DNA of 64,000 bases, taken from positions 868,001-932,000 of the forward strand of contig NC_090773.1 of assembly GCF_001761485.1 (NCBI RefSeq), read 5' to 3'. This document shows positions 18,695-27,958 of the stretch, one piece after another. The stretch's first letter is position 1. Every line of letters begins with the position of its first letter. Both the position numbers and the translations under genes were made by a program. Under the pieces are notes generated by a model that was given only the letters and a program-made list of their open reading frames with translations, ran no database searches and had not been told where the DNA came from. The stretch comes from Yarrowia lipolytica (taxonomy: Eukaryota; Ascomycota; Dipodascomycetes; Dipodascales).

Positions 18695-20497
18695 CTAAGG
18701 ATTCTTCTTCTGGTACTCGGCAAACACCTTCATGTTTTTTCCACCCATGAGCTTGATCTGCTCGTTCAGTCTCCAGGGGTAGTCATTGACATCCATAATC
18801 ACCTCCACCAGCTGAGCCTTGTCCGAGTTCATGAACTTTTCATCTCCGATCAGAGCCTCCAACTCCTCTCGGGTCTTGACGGTGGTCGAGAAGCTATCGA
18901 CGCCCTCGGTACCGCCAAAGGCCTCCAGCAACTTAGTCCACTTCCACTTTGGACAAATGTCGTTGTAGGATTGCTCGGGGCCGTGAATGGCCCGCTCAAT
19001 AGAGTATCCATCGTTGTTGAGCAGGAAAATGATGGGGTTCAGGCCCTGACGCACCATGGTACCGAGCTCCTGGATGGTCATCTGAGCAGAACCGTCGCCC
19101 TCCACCAGAATGACTCGTCCCTTGTCGTTCTTGGCAGCTGCGTCTTCTCGTTTGGCTAGAGCAGCTCCCAGAGTGGCAGGGAGCGTGAAACCAATGCACG
19201 AGTAGAAGATCTGGGTGAGAAGTGAGTTGTTGGTGTTGAACTTGACATCCGAACAGGCAAACTGGAAGGTGCCGGTCTCCACAATGAGCAGATCATCGGG
19301 TCGCATCATTTTCGACATGGAATCGACCAGGAAGGTCTGGGAAATGGGAAGAGGGGAATCGATCACGGGGGGAGGAGAAATCGTGGGCATGGCCGCCGTT
19401 TTGGACTCAGCAGAGATCTTCTCAACGTCCAGCTGCTCCACAACCTTCTTGAGCACGGGGAAGAAGTGAACTCCCTCGTACAGTTTGCCCTTGACCTTGA
19501 CGTAGTCAGGAGACAGGTAGATTGTGTTCTCGTCCTTGAGATTGTGAGAAAAGCCACCGGTATTGGAATCGGAAAGAAGAGGTCCGGTGAACAGAACACA
19601 GTCAGACGCCTCGATGGACTTGGCCACGCCCTCTAGAGACAGCTGGCCGTTATAAACGCCCACAAAACGGTCCTCATTCTCGTTCAAAATGCCCTTGCCC
19701 AGTGGGGAAGTGTAGTTGGGGAAGTTTGTCTTCTTGGCAAGCTCTCGAACCAAGTCTGTGGCACGATGTCGGGCGGTCAGAACGTCGGCAAAGACAGTGG
19801 CGTTCTTGGAGGCGTAAATCTCGCTCAGAATGGAGTCAACAATCTCATTTTCGAGCTTGGGGTCCTCGTTTTTCACCGAGTAATCGAGCTTGGAGTCCAG
19901 ACGAGCGGCATCCAGAGGCTGCCATGTCATATCCACGGGGATAAAGAGGTATCCAGGCAGAGACTTCTGGCAGATGGTGGTGAGAACACGGTCAATTTCC
20001 GCAGCGGCGGTCTCCTTGTCGTTCAGGAATGCCGAGCAGCATCGCACCTTCTCGCTCATGCCCTGGTAGACAAGATGGTCGGGCTCCTGGAGAGAGTTCT
20101 CCTTGGGCAGCACGTGGTGCACAAGCCAGCTCTCCTCCTGGATCGGCCGGCCGGTGGTACCGACAATGTGAAGAAGAGGAGCCTGTTCGGCAAAGGCTCC
20201 AGACACACCGTTGAGTGCAGACAGTTCTCCGACTCCGTATGTGGTGACGAGAACACCAGGCAAATGCTTGACTCGTCCATAACCGTCGGCAGCATAAGCA
20301 GCGTTGAGCTCGTTGCAGCAGCCAACCCAGTTGAGGTCGGGGACTCGGTAGATGTAGTCCAGCAGGTGAAGGTTGAAGTCTCCGGGCACTCCGAGAATGT
20401 TGTCGATTCCGAGCTGCTTGATTCGCGAGAAGAGGTACTCGCCGAGATGGACATTGCCGTCCTTTTTGGTGGACGCGGTGGCAGAAGTGGCAGTCAT
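18695..20497 (-). CDS. PDC1: Thiamine diphosphate-dependent pyruvate decarboxylase (or related 2-oxo acid decarboxylase)
   Basis: 600 residues from the ATG at 20497; an upstream extension has only a GTG. Pyruvate decarboxylase converts pyruvate to acetaldehyde and CO2 in the cytosol. The N-terminal domain has GDFNLHLLDYIY and ELNAAYAADGYGR (catalytic Glu63). The paired histidines of the active site are His127-His128 (WLVHHVLP). The C-terminal ThDP/Mg motif is EGDGSAQMTIQELGTM, followed by NNDGYSIERAIHGPEQ. Length and order match the PDC family (563 aa in yeast), with a short extra Ser/Thr N-terminus. The position of the yeast regulatory cysteine (ADACCSRH, C221) is occupied by ADVLTARH, so yeast-style cysteine-mediated substrate activation is not expected. 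A phenylpyruvate or indolepyruvate decarboxylase role cannot be excluded. Confidence 0.88.
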   Translation of the reverse strand: MTATSATASTKKDGNVHLGEYLFSRIKQLGIDNILGVPGDFNLHLLDYIYRVPDLNWVGCCNELNAAYAADGYGRVKHLPGVLVTTYGVGELSALNGVSGAFAEQAPLLHIVGTTGRPIQEESWLVHHVLPKENSLQEPDHLVYQGMSEKVRCCSAFLNDKETAAAEIDRVLTTICQKSLPGYLFIPVDMTWQPLDAARLDSKLDYSVKNEDPKLENEIVDSILSEIYASKNATVFADVLTARHRATDLVRELAKKTNFPNYTSPLGKGILNENEDRFVGVYNGQLSLEGVAKSIEASDCVLFTGPLLSDSNTGGFSHNLKDENTIYLSPDYVKVKGKLYEGVHFFPVLKKVVEQLDVEKISAESKTAAMPTISPPPVIDSPLPISQTFLVDSMSKMMRPDDLLIVETGTFQFACSDVKFNTNNSLLTQIFYSCIGFTLPATLGAALAKREDAAAKNDKGRVILVEGDGSAQMTIQELGTMVRQGLNPIIFLLNNDGYSIERAIHGPEQSYNDICPKWKWTKLLEAFGGTEGVDSFSTTVKTREELEALIGDEKFMNSDKAQLVEVIMDVNDYPWRLNEQIKLMGGKNMKVFAEYQKKNP

Positions 20498-23012
20498 GTT
20501 GATAGTCAAGTCACTGGAGAGATGGTGTGTGGGGTGGCTCTGGGATGAGGTCAAAGTAGGTGAAGTGAGTTGAGGCACTATGAAGATGAGGCGAACGGGG
20601 TCAGCAGTCACGTGATCTGGGGTCTGAATTGGTTTTTTTCTCGAACCGAAATCTCACAGTCAACTGTTGAATGGTGTCTTCTCCGCATTTAAGAAGGTCC
20701 CTTTGGTACTCTATATACCCGTGCGAATAAGGTTCCATCTAACCTTCGTGGAGGTGATGCAGTGAAATGCCAGCCAAAAAACATCCTCTAACCGCAGGCA
20801 GGACCGAGTAGCAGTTAGCGGTCAGGAAAACACAGGAGACATTTAGAGCCAGATGCAACGCTGGCGGGAGTTTTTGCCGCAATGGGAGTTTGGGCGCAAT
20901 CGACAATGCCGCACACAATATCACCGATCGCGGCAGTAGAAGGTTGGTGCTGTATCCATTACCGGCGCCGCATGTCTGAGATAACGAGTGCAAGCAGAGA
21001 GGGTGCGAATACATACAATAAGGTGATGTAGTGCAAGTGACGGGTGGTTGTATGTACTACAAGAGCCGAGGCACTTGATTTGTTTCCCCACACTTCGGAT
21101 CCTTCTTGGTATAGTGGTAGTGTTGGTGTGAGTACGGTACTTTGACTTGTATGATGTTTGTCGTGCTGCCTGTGTGGAGCTGTCACCCAACTATCGGACG
21201 TACGATACAGTAAGAGCATTTATAGAAGCAATTGATAAAGAACGACGAATTTTGGACCAACGAATTCGAATACTTTGGAAATATGGCAAGGATCTGCGCA
21301 TCATTTATTCATTCACGTGATTCATTACTTGCTAGGCGATACTTGTACAAGCCTTGCGCTCGTTCGTAACATACACTCATGTCTCTCCCTACTCCTCCGC
21401 CCTTACATATAGTGTAGAGCCTAACTGGCCGACATGCGTACATGTACATGCTGTACTATATGATCCTCCCACCTGATCAGACGACTATCGTACATACATA
21501 CCCGACGGTATCGTGATTATTGCCCCTATTCATGCTGAGAGTAAGGCACAAGTCGGACCCGGACCACGAGGAGGGGTAGACAACCGGTTTCAGGTTTGCA
21601 GTTGGGTTTCGATATCCGCCTTTAGCCGACGTTAGCCGGGTAGATCCCAGTACCAGGGGGTGTATTGGGACGGGGTTTCAGACTGTATTTGACTGTATTC
21701 CTGACTGTATTTGGCTATTGTGACGGGATTCCGGACTGGATATTCCTTACAAAATGCCCGGCAATAAGGTAAGACCGATGTCAGAGGGGCACTTGTAGTT
21801 TGGGCTCAAAATGTGGGGTAAAGCAAGCCGCAACGTGACCAGACAAGGGAGAAGGGGGTCCAGGTATATCGGCGGTTGTGGGTAAGAGCACCGGTGGTTG
21901 TATTTGGGAGCAAAGACGAGAGAAAAGGTGGATACTTCAGCGAATTACCGGTGGTTAATACTCTGACGATGTTTGCACGAGAATGGTATTGTATTCTGAT
22001 GCATGGGCTCAGTCTAGAACTACAGTCTGTCGCTAAACTAGTTACAGTAGTGATGCTTGCAGTTTATGGTAGATGTTGCCCCGCGCCGCACAGTAAACGA
22101 AACCCGGCACTTGCACGTACTCAGACTGAACCACCGGTCGCAACACACATCCACCGCCATTGTTCTCCCCAACAAACGCCGCGGGATCACGTGACCCGGG
22201 CTTGGGTCGGAACTTTGTCTGGAAAGTGAGAAAACCAAAAAACCAGACTCGACCATGTCATGTCAATTTTTGCAAAGTCTAGATAAGAGCGATAGCTACT
22301 GTATATTGTACGATGGTGCCACACGACTGCAACCAAGTCCGTTCAAGACAGTCCATGTACAGTAGCTGCCCTCGTAGCTGTCCACTCCGGGTAGACCGGA
22401 AAAACACCTGAACTGTGGAGAAAGGTGCATTGGGGTGCAGACATGAGGGGTACTGCTTTTTTGTTGCGGAGGACAGGGTGTGGTAAAAGTCAAGCGTGTT
22501 CGAGACAGGCTGTTTTTTTCAACGGTGCAAACGGTCACGCCGTTGGTAACGCAAACGGCAGCGTGCGCCTGTGTCGAGCTACTTGTACCCAGATCGTACT
22601 CGGGCCAAACTCTGTGGGATCGACAGATAACCACCTGTGGTGCTGATAACGCAATCCGGATCCAATAAGGAAGTGGTTCCCGTTGGCTGAAATGTGGCAG
22701 AGTTTAATACTTGTGGTGGAGTCTAACATCTTCGAGCCTAAAGGGGAAGGGATACCCGGGAGGAAGAGCGTGTGTTCAACACCACCTTGCGAGTTGTATG
22801 CGGCCTAAAAGAGAGTGCCGGGGGAAATAACCCGCTTCTGGCACTCCATACAATCTTTCAAATCTCAAATCCGTCCAGTGCTCGCCGTCTTACACTCTGC
22901 CTCCAGAAACCCTCCCTCCTTGTTATCGTCTTCAGAGTTTAGACTAGCGTTCAAAAGGTGCAGATTTCTGCAGGCCGACATTTAGCACCAAGCCAAGTGA
23001 CAAGCGCGAGCC
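20498..23012. other. Intergenic region between the decarboxylase and the Zn2Cys6 regulator (divergent promoters)
   Basis: 2.5 kb. It includes exact TCACGTGA at 20608-20615 and 22187-22194, a tRNA-like 5' fragment at 21100-21130, and repeated GACTGTATT words around 21680-21715. Small open frames here show no family resemblance. Confidence 0.6.
21100..21130 (+). other. tRNA-like 5' fragment (A-box region)
   Basis: TCCTTCTTGGTATAGTGGTA followed by GTGTTGGTGTG resembles the acceptor and D-arm of a eukaryotic tRNA-Asp (pattern TCCTT..TAGTATAGTGGTTAGT). No B box (GGTTCRANNCC) or 3' acceptor strand follows, so this is not a working tRNA gene. It could be a relic or chance. Confidence 0.25.
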
Positions 23013-25319
23013 ATGGTTGTGTGTAAAACTGAGCTTGAGACCCACAGCGAGAGTATTCTTTCTTCTAATTTATTTTTCAGCCCGCACCACGCAGTCGAAT
23101 TTCGGTCGTTGACGGCTCTGCAAAACGACACAGACGACGCTATAGACGTAGGTCCCAGCTCCATCGATCACACCACTTTGCATTCGATTGCCGTGACACG
23201 ACCCAACGATCCAAGAGACCAGCCCCAGCGCACAATGACTGCCCGAGTCACCAAACGAAAAACACGCCGGTCCACCAAAGGGTGCACCGTCTGTCTGCAG
23301 CGCAAGAAGAAATGCGACGAAACCTGGCCCGTGTGCAACTCGTGCGAGCGGTTGGGCCACGAGTGCAAGTGGCGCGATAAGATCCGGTTTCGAAAACCCG
23401 ACGTTTTTTCGCCCGACGTGCTGGCCAAGTACTGCTTCGAGGAGGATAACCGCATGGGTGGCGAGTTTGAATTCATCACGCTCAATGCAGACAATATCCA
23501 CAAGCTCAAACTGGACGAAGACGACAGCTCAGACAACTCTCCCGAGGTGTTCAACACCAACTACTTTGGCGAGAACCGCAAGTCCAGTGTCAGTTCTTCT
23601 GACAGCATTCACGATGTGACCAAGACAGCTGCTCTGGCCGAAGTCATGGTAGACTTTGTTTCTGACGCACCTGCCATCATCACCGAAATCCCCAACCATG
23701 CAAGTGCTCACTCCTCCATCTCTCAAAGGGCTCTGGCCTGTGCCCCGTCGCCTAGTCTGTCCGATTGGGTCAAGGAGTCGTACGACCCGTTCCATTTCGG
23801 CTTCTCCTTCAACCAGGGCGAGTTTGAGGAGCTCGGGGATATGGGCGGTTACGTGGAGGAGATTGAAGATAAGAACGTGGCCAAGGACGTGGCCAAGGAC
23901 GCGGCCAATGACGCGACCAAGGACATGATCAAGTCCAATTCCACCAAAAGCAAAGACGAACTCAACTCCCGGGCTCTGGAGAAACTGTCTCTCACTCTGC
24001 AAATCCCCAAGAACATTGACGTTCTTACTTACCTTGCTGGAGGCCAGGATGACGCGGTGGCTACAGAACGACAACTTTGGAACCAGTGGCTGAGCATTTC
24101 CGTGCCCACTAATTCCGTTACTCCCTCCGACAAGTCAGCTCTGTTGGTGGTCCTTCTCCCTCTCTCCATCTCCTCCTCAGCTGTCCGTTCAGCCATTCTC
24201 GCCTGGACTTGCACCCAAATGTACAACCTGTGCCGAATCCAGGAGTCTGTGGTGCAGAAGTTTTGCGACGACAAAGAACGCACCAATCTACTCGTGGCAG
24301 CAACGCGACAACCTCCGCAGTGGAGAACTCAGGCCGATATCGACGCTCTGTTTGCTGCCACTCTCATCTGGTGCGCTGTGGAGTCCACGACCGGAGGCAC
24401 CTCCTGGATCAACTACATGAAGGCCTCCTCGGAGCTGATCCGTTCCCAGGGCGGCGAAATTGCGTTCCTGCGCAAGAACAAGACCAAAACACGTGCCTGG
24501 CTCCTCAGAAACTTCCTCTACCACGACGTGATTGCTTCATTGTCCATTGGTATCTTCCCCCTGTGTCAGGAAGGAGCTGCTTTTTGCTACACAAAGGTGT
24601 CTAGTAAAAAGACCCATCTTTCCGATGAGGAGACTGAGACACGGGAATTTCTGCTCTCTAAGGGCGTCAATGAGCTGGACTCGCTGATCGGAAGATGCCA
24701 CAACATTTTTTACATTCTCTGGCGAATCGGAGGCCTGTCTCACGAGCGAATCTGTTTTGCCGAAAGCGCTCTGGCTCTCTGCGACGGGTTGCTGCGACAA
24801 GTGGACGAATCGGAAATGATTGACGAAGAAGGACTCGATGAAAACGAAAGAGAGCCCGCCATTCTGATGCACAATCTTTATCACCGAACTGCAGTCATCT
24901 GTCTTTATGTGGCTGCCCAGCGACTCAAACAGAACTTTGCGGCCCATTACCATCCCGATTTCGACGCCATCATTCCGGAATCTCAAGTTCTGGCCTCCGT
25001 AGAGTACATTATCGGCGTTTCGGAGACGCTGCAGCCCGGAGAACCCCCAGAGTCGTGCATCACTTTCCCTCTGTTTGTGGCAGGCTGTGTGGCTTCGGAT
25101 AAAGACACTGTGGATAGAGTGAACACTCGACTTAAGAAGCGGCTATCGGAGATCGGATACGCCAATGGAGTGACTGCGGCAACCATTGTCGAGATGATCT
25201 GGCAGCAGAGATGCGGTCTGTTCATGAACGGACAGCTGGACTCCATCTCGCAATGGAGCAGTAACCTGGACTGGGTTAATGTGATTCGAAGGACGGGCAT
25301 TACGCCGCTGTTGTCGTAA
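23013..25319 (+). CDS. Zn2Cys6 fungal transcription factor
   Basis: 768 residues from the ATG at 23013 in a good context (GAGCCATGG). A second in-frame ATG (23235, residue 75) sits just before the DNA-binding domain and could be used instead. The binuclear zinc cluster is residues 91-118: C91, C94, C101, C108, C111, C118, with basic QRKKK between the second and third cysteines. It is preceded by a basic arm (RVTKRKTRRSTKG). The remainder looks like the C-terminal fungal-specific regulatory domain, with WCAVESTTGGTSWINYMKAS and FYILWRIGGLSHERI. A 12-bp in-frame repeat (VAKDVAKDAANDATKD, about 23879-23926) inserts a charged low-complexity stretch. The target pathway is not recognisable. Confidence 0.85.
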   Translation: MVVCKTELETHSESILSSNLFFSPHHAVEFRSLTALQNDTDDAIDVGPSSIDHTTLHSIAVTRPNDPRDQPQRTMTARVTKRKTRRSTKGCTVCLQRKKKCDETWPVCNSCERLGHECKWRDKIRFRKPDVFSPDVLAKYCFEEDNRMGGEFEFITLNADNIHKLKLDEDDSSDNSPEVFNTNYFGENRKSSVSSSDSIHDVTKTAALAEVMVDFVSDAPAIITEIPNHASAHSSISQRALACAPSPSLSDWVKESYDPFHFGFSFNQGEFEELGDMGGYVEEIEDKNVAKDVAKDAANDATKDMIKSNSTKSKDELNSRALEKLSLTLQIPKNIDVLTYLAGGQDDAVATERQLWNQWLSISVPTNSVTPSDKSALLVVLLPLSISSSAVRSAILAWTCTQMYNLCRIQESVVQKFCDDKERTNLLVAATRQPPQWRTQADIDALFAATLIWCAVESTTGGTSWINYMKASSELIRSQGGEIAFLRKNKTKTRAWLLRNFLYHDVIASLSIGIFPLCQEGAAFCYTKVSSKKTHLSDEETETREFLLSKGVNELDSLIGRCHNIFYILWRIGGLSHERICFAESALALCDGLLRQVDESEMIDEEGLDENEREPAILMHNLYHRTAVICLYVAAQRLKQNFAAHYHPDFDAIIPESQVLASVEYIIGVSETLQPGEPPESCITFPLFVAGCVASDKDTVDRVNTRLKKRLSEIGYANGVTAATIVEMIWQQRCGLFMNGQLDSISQWSSNLDWVNVIRRTGITPLLS

Positions 25320-25463
25320 TTCTGGTCGCTTCTATGGCATTTATTTATTGACTGATTAACAAAAATATGAACTGTGAGTACATTCATGACTATTTTAACC
25401 TGTGTGACTGTAGACAATAGAGGAAAGGGGATACGTGGGAGTATTGTTAAGAGTAACAGGTTG

Positions 25464-25531
25464 TCTGTCTCTGACGGTGGTCTGTCTCTGACGGTGGCCT
25501 GTTTCTGACGGTGGCCTGTCTCTTACGATGA
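25464..25531. repeat. 17-bp tandem repeat, 4 copies
   Basis: Units of TCTGTCTCTGACGGTGG at 25464, 25481, 25498 (two changes) and 25515 (degenerate). It starts about 145 bp beyond the Zn2Cys6 gene stop. Confidence 0.85.
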
Positions 25532-26617
25532 GCGAAAGACGAATCTGTAGGATCAAAAAAAGTGGTTCTGGAGGGTGCCTGGAGTGTTCAGTTGTACATC
25601 ATACTTCAACGAGACAGATGTGAAGCGACAGATGTAGCAAATCTGATTAATGAAATATACAAGTACAAGTACAAGTGTGCTTGAAATGGATCATTCCTAC
25701 GAGTGCTTGAAATTCAGAGCTCTGATGTCAGAATTGGTTGTTCTGGCATCTTCTGTTGTGCATGCTGAATTGGTCATGTACAAGTACATACAGTATCCCA
25801 GTATAGAGCAAATTGATTCAACAAGATATTTGAACTTGAGGACAATCAAGAATCGTCAGTGAACCCATATCAAAACTCTTGACCAGCGTCATTGGTCCAC
25901 GATGAAAGAACCGGCCTCACAACCCAAGAACTATCTATACCGATATAGTCACAGATCTATTCTGGTGCTACATACTGTACAAGCACTTATATATTATATA
26001 CTTACAGTATGTACATGCAGTAGCAGCAATTTAGCTCTGAAATGGACCCTATTGTGAGAGCATTAATGGATGGATTTCGAGTGGAAAAACCCCCCAAATA
26101 ACGTGGAAGGTGGTCTATATAAAAATATCGCTTCTTATTTCTCTAATATCCGCTCGGAAACCACTTCTCACACTTGCAATATCTCTCCTGCTATCCACCC
26201 CCCACAACTTTATTTGCCACTATTGTATGTACTATTGTATTACAGTAGGGCGTATAGGCTTGGAGTTTCGGAAGCCGATTTTAGACGCTACAATATATAA
26301 AAAACATTTATGTTTTTTTATGATTAAGCCCTCGATCACCCCTCCATTCCATTGAATTGATTTTCTGTCTCATCTGATTACTAATCGCACGAACACATCT
26401 ACTGTAGCAACTGGATACAAGTAGTTCAACAAGTGTTAGTGCGGTCGTCGTGCGGCCGCCGTAAAAAATTCCGTACTAAACCCGCATTGTGGCTGCCTTA
26501 GCGGGTGTGTGTCTGTAGCAGTATATACTGTACTGGCGACACTGCTGGTTGCAGTAGCCCTCGTTCACTCCACCCCCACGTGGGGGCGAATCAAGAGGAA
26601 GCAATTCAAGCTTAGTG

Positions 26618-26625
26618 TATAAATA
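26618..26625 (+). promoter_or_regulatory. TATA box of GLO2
   Basis: TATAAATA, 38 bp upstream of the first ATG of glyoxalase II. Such a short distance could let initiation sites fall either side of the first ATG, which matters for the two-isoform model. Confidence 0.6.
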
Positions 26626-26662
26626 CAGTTGCAGGCCCTCTTCCCCAGCGATCCCCCAGACT

Positions 26663-27559
26663 ATGTCACTGTTGAGACGACAGCTGAGCCAATTGAGACC
26701 CAGCGTTGCCAGAAGACCGAGAACCACTCAATCGCCCAGAAACCCCGCCCAGCACCCGTTTTCCACCTCCGCCACAGCCACAATGAAAGTCCGATCCCTG
26801 GAAATGCAGCCTGACGAGACCCAGAACTACTGCTATGTTCTGACCGATGACGCCTCCAAAAAGTCGTGGGTGATCGACCCGGCCTTCCCCAAGTGGGTGC
26901 TCGCCGATGTCGAGAAGCTCAACAAGTCCGGAGACATTGATCTCGCCGCTATCGTCAACACCCATCACCACTGGGACCACTCGGGAGGCAACGAGGACTT
27001 CAAACAGAGCTTTTCCAAGCTACCCATCATCGCTGGAAAGGATTCTCCCGATGTGACAAAGACCCCCGCCCACGGAGAACAGCTGACTCTCGGCGACAAC
27101 CTCAAGATCACTGCTCTTCATACTCCCTGCCACACCCAGGACTCCATCTGCTACTTTGTGGAGGACACCAAGACTGGCGAGCGAGCCGTCTTCACTGGCG
27201 ACACGCTGTTCATTGCTGGCTGCGGTCGGTTCTTTGAGGGAACCCCCGAGGAGATGAATGTTGCTCTTAACGACATTCTGGCCAAGCTCCCCGACGATAC
27301 CGTTGTCTACCCCGGCCATGAGTACACCAAGTCCAACGTCAAGTTTGTTAAGACGATTCTGCCCAACAACGAGGCCGTCAACAAGCTCGATCACTTTTGC
27401 CAGAACAACAAAATCACCACCGGCGTGTTCACCATTGGTGACGAGAAGAAACACAACCCCTTCATGATGGTCAATGACCCTGCTGTCGAGGAGGTTTGTG
27501 GATCCACTGATCCTGTCAAGGTCATGGAGGTGCTGAGAGAGCGAAAGAACAAGCTCTAG
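26663..27559 (+). CDS. GLO2: Hydroxyacylglutathione hydrolase (glyoxalase II), probable dual mitochondrial/cytosolic forms
   Basis: 298 residues from the ATG at 26663. The enzyme hydrolyses S-lactoylglutathione to lactate and glutathione, the last step of methylglyoxal detoxification. It is a metallo-beta-lactamase fold protein with the binuclear metal motif THHHWDH (residues 100-106). Further landmarks are the active-site region CHTQDSICYF, the GDTLFIAGCGRFFEG block and PGHEYT. The first 40 residues are rich in Arg, Ser and Gln, lack acidic residues and contain AQHPFSTSAT before a second ATG at 26783 (MKVRSLEM), so they look like a mitochondrial presequence. Starting at 26783 would give a cytosolic 258-residue enzyme, the usual core length. 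Yeast uses two genes, GLO2 and GLO4, for these compartments; here one gene may do both. Confidence 0.93.
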   Translation: MSLLRRQLSQLRPSVARRPRTTQSPRNPAQHPFSTSATATMKVRSLEMQPDETQNYCYVLTDDASKKSWVIDPAFPKWVLADVEKLNKSGDIDLAAIVNTHHHWDHSGGNEDFKQSFSKLPIIAGKDSPDVTKTPAHGEQLTLGDNLKITALHTPCHTQDSICYFVEDTKTGERAVFTGDTLFIAGCGRFFEGTPEEMNVALNDILAKLPDDTVVYPGHEYTKSNVKFVKTILPNNEAVNKLDHFCQNNKITTGVFTIGDEKKHNPFMMVNDPAVEEVCGSTDPVKVMEVLRERKNKL

Positions 27560-27958
27560 ACAGCGAATGGATCATCAGCAACTAGCTGGTGCAACCGATA
27601 CGATGAGAACGGAAAACAACATACTTGGTGCGCAACAAAGACCAACAAGTGAGCATCTTCGATTCTGAAAGTCCGATAAGACGAGGGTATATATTTAATT
27701 GTATTGATTAGTTTTGAGTATTGTGTGAGTAGTCATAACCAAGATCAAGTTACAGTAAATATACAATACATAGTCTTCTTGTTACTACTTGTAGCAGATA
27801 TATACAATTATATTCAATGATTATAGGTACAAAATATAAATAGGGGAATGTACAATGGTATGTGCTTGATGTCTCGTTAGACAAATTTTTTTTGGGGTCC
27901 GGGTCAGTGGGAATAGTCACGCCGACGAGGGTTGCTTGCAGTCTGCCATATGCCTCTC
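27560..27958. other. Convergent spacer between GLO2 and the GPI-protein gene
   Basis: About 400 bp, AT-rich at 27690-27850, containing both 3' ends. Nothing else recognised. Confidence 0.6.

Larger units (their letters stand above)
25320..26662. other. Intergenic region upstream of glyoxalase II
   Basis: 1.3 kb. A 17-bp tandem repeat (25464-25531) follows the regulator gene. CAAGTACAAGTACAAGTGTG-type GTAC words occur near 25660 and 25770-25790. TATAAATA at 26618-26625 lies 38 bp upstream of the GLO2 ATG. No gene is supported. Confidence 0.6.

Noticed and set aside
18695-20611. 638-residue decarboxylase frame
   Set aside because: The extra 38 codons begin at GTG; ATG at 20497 gives the family length.
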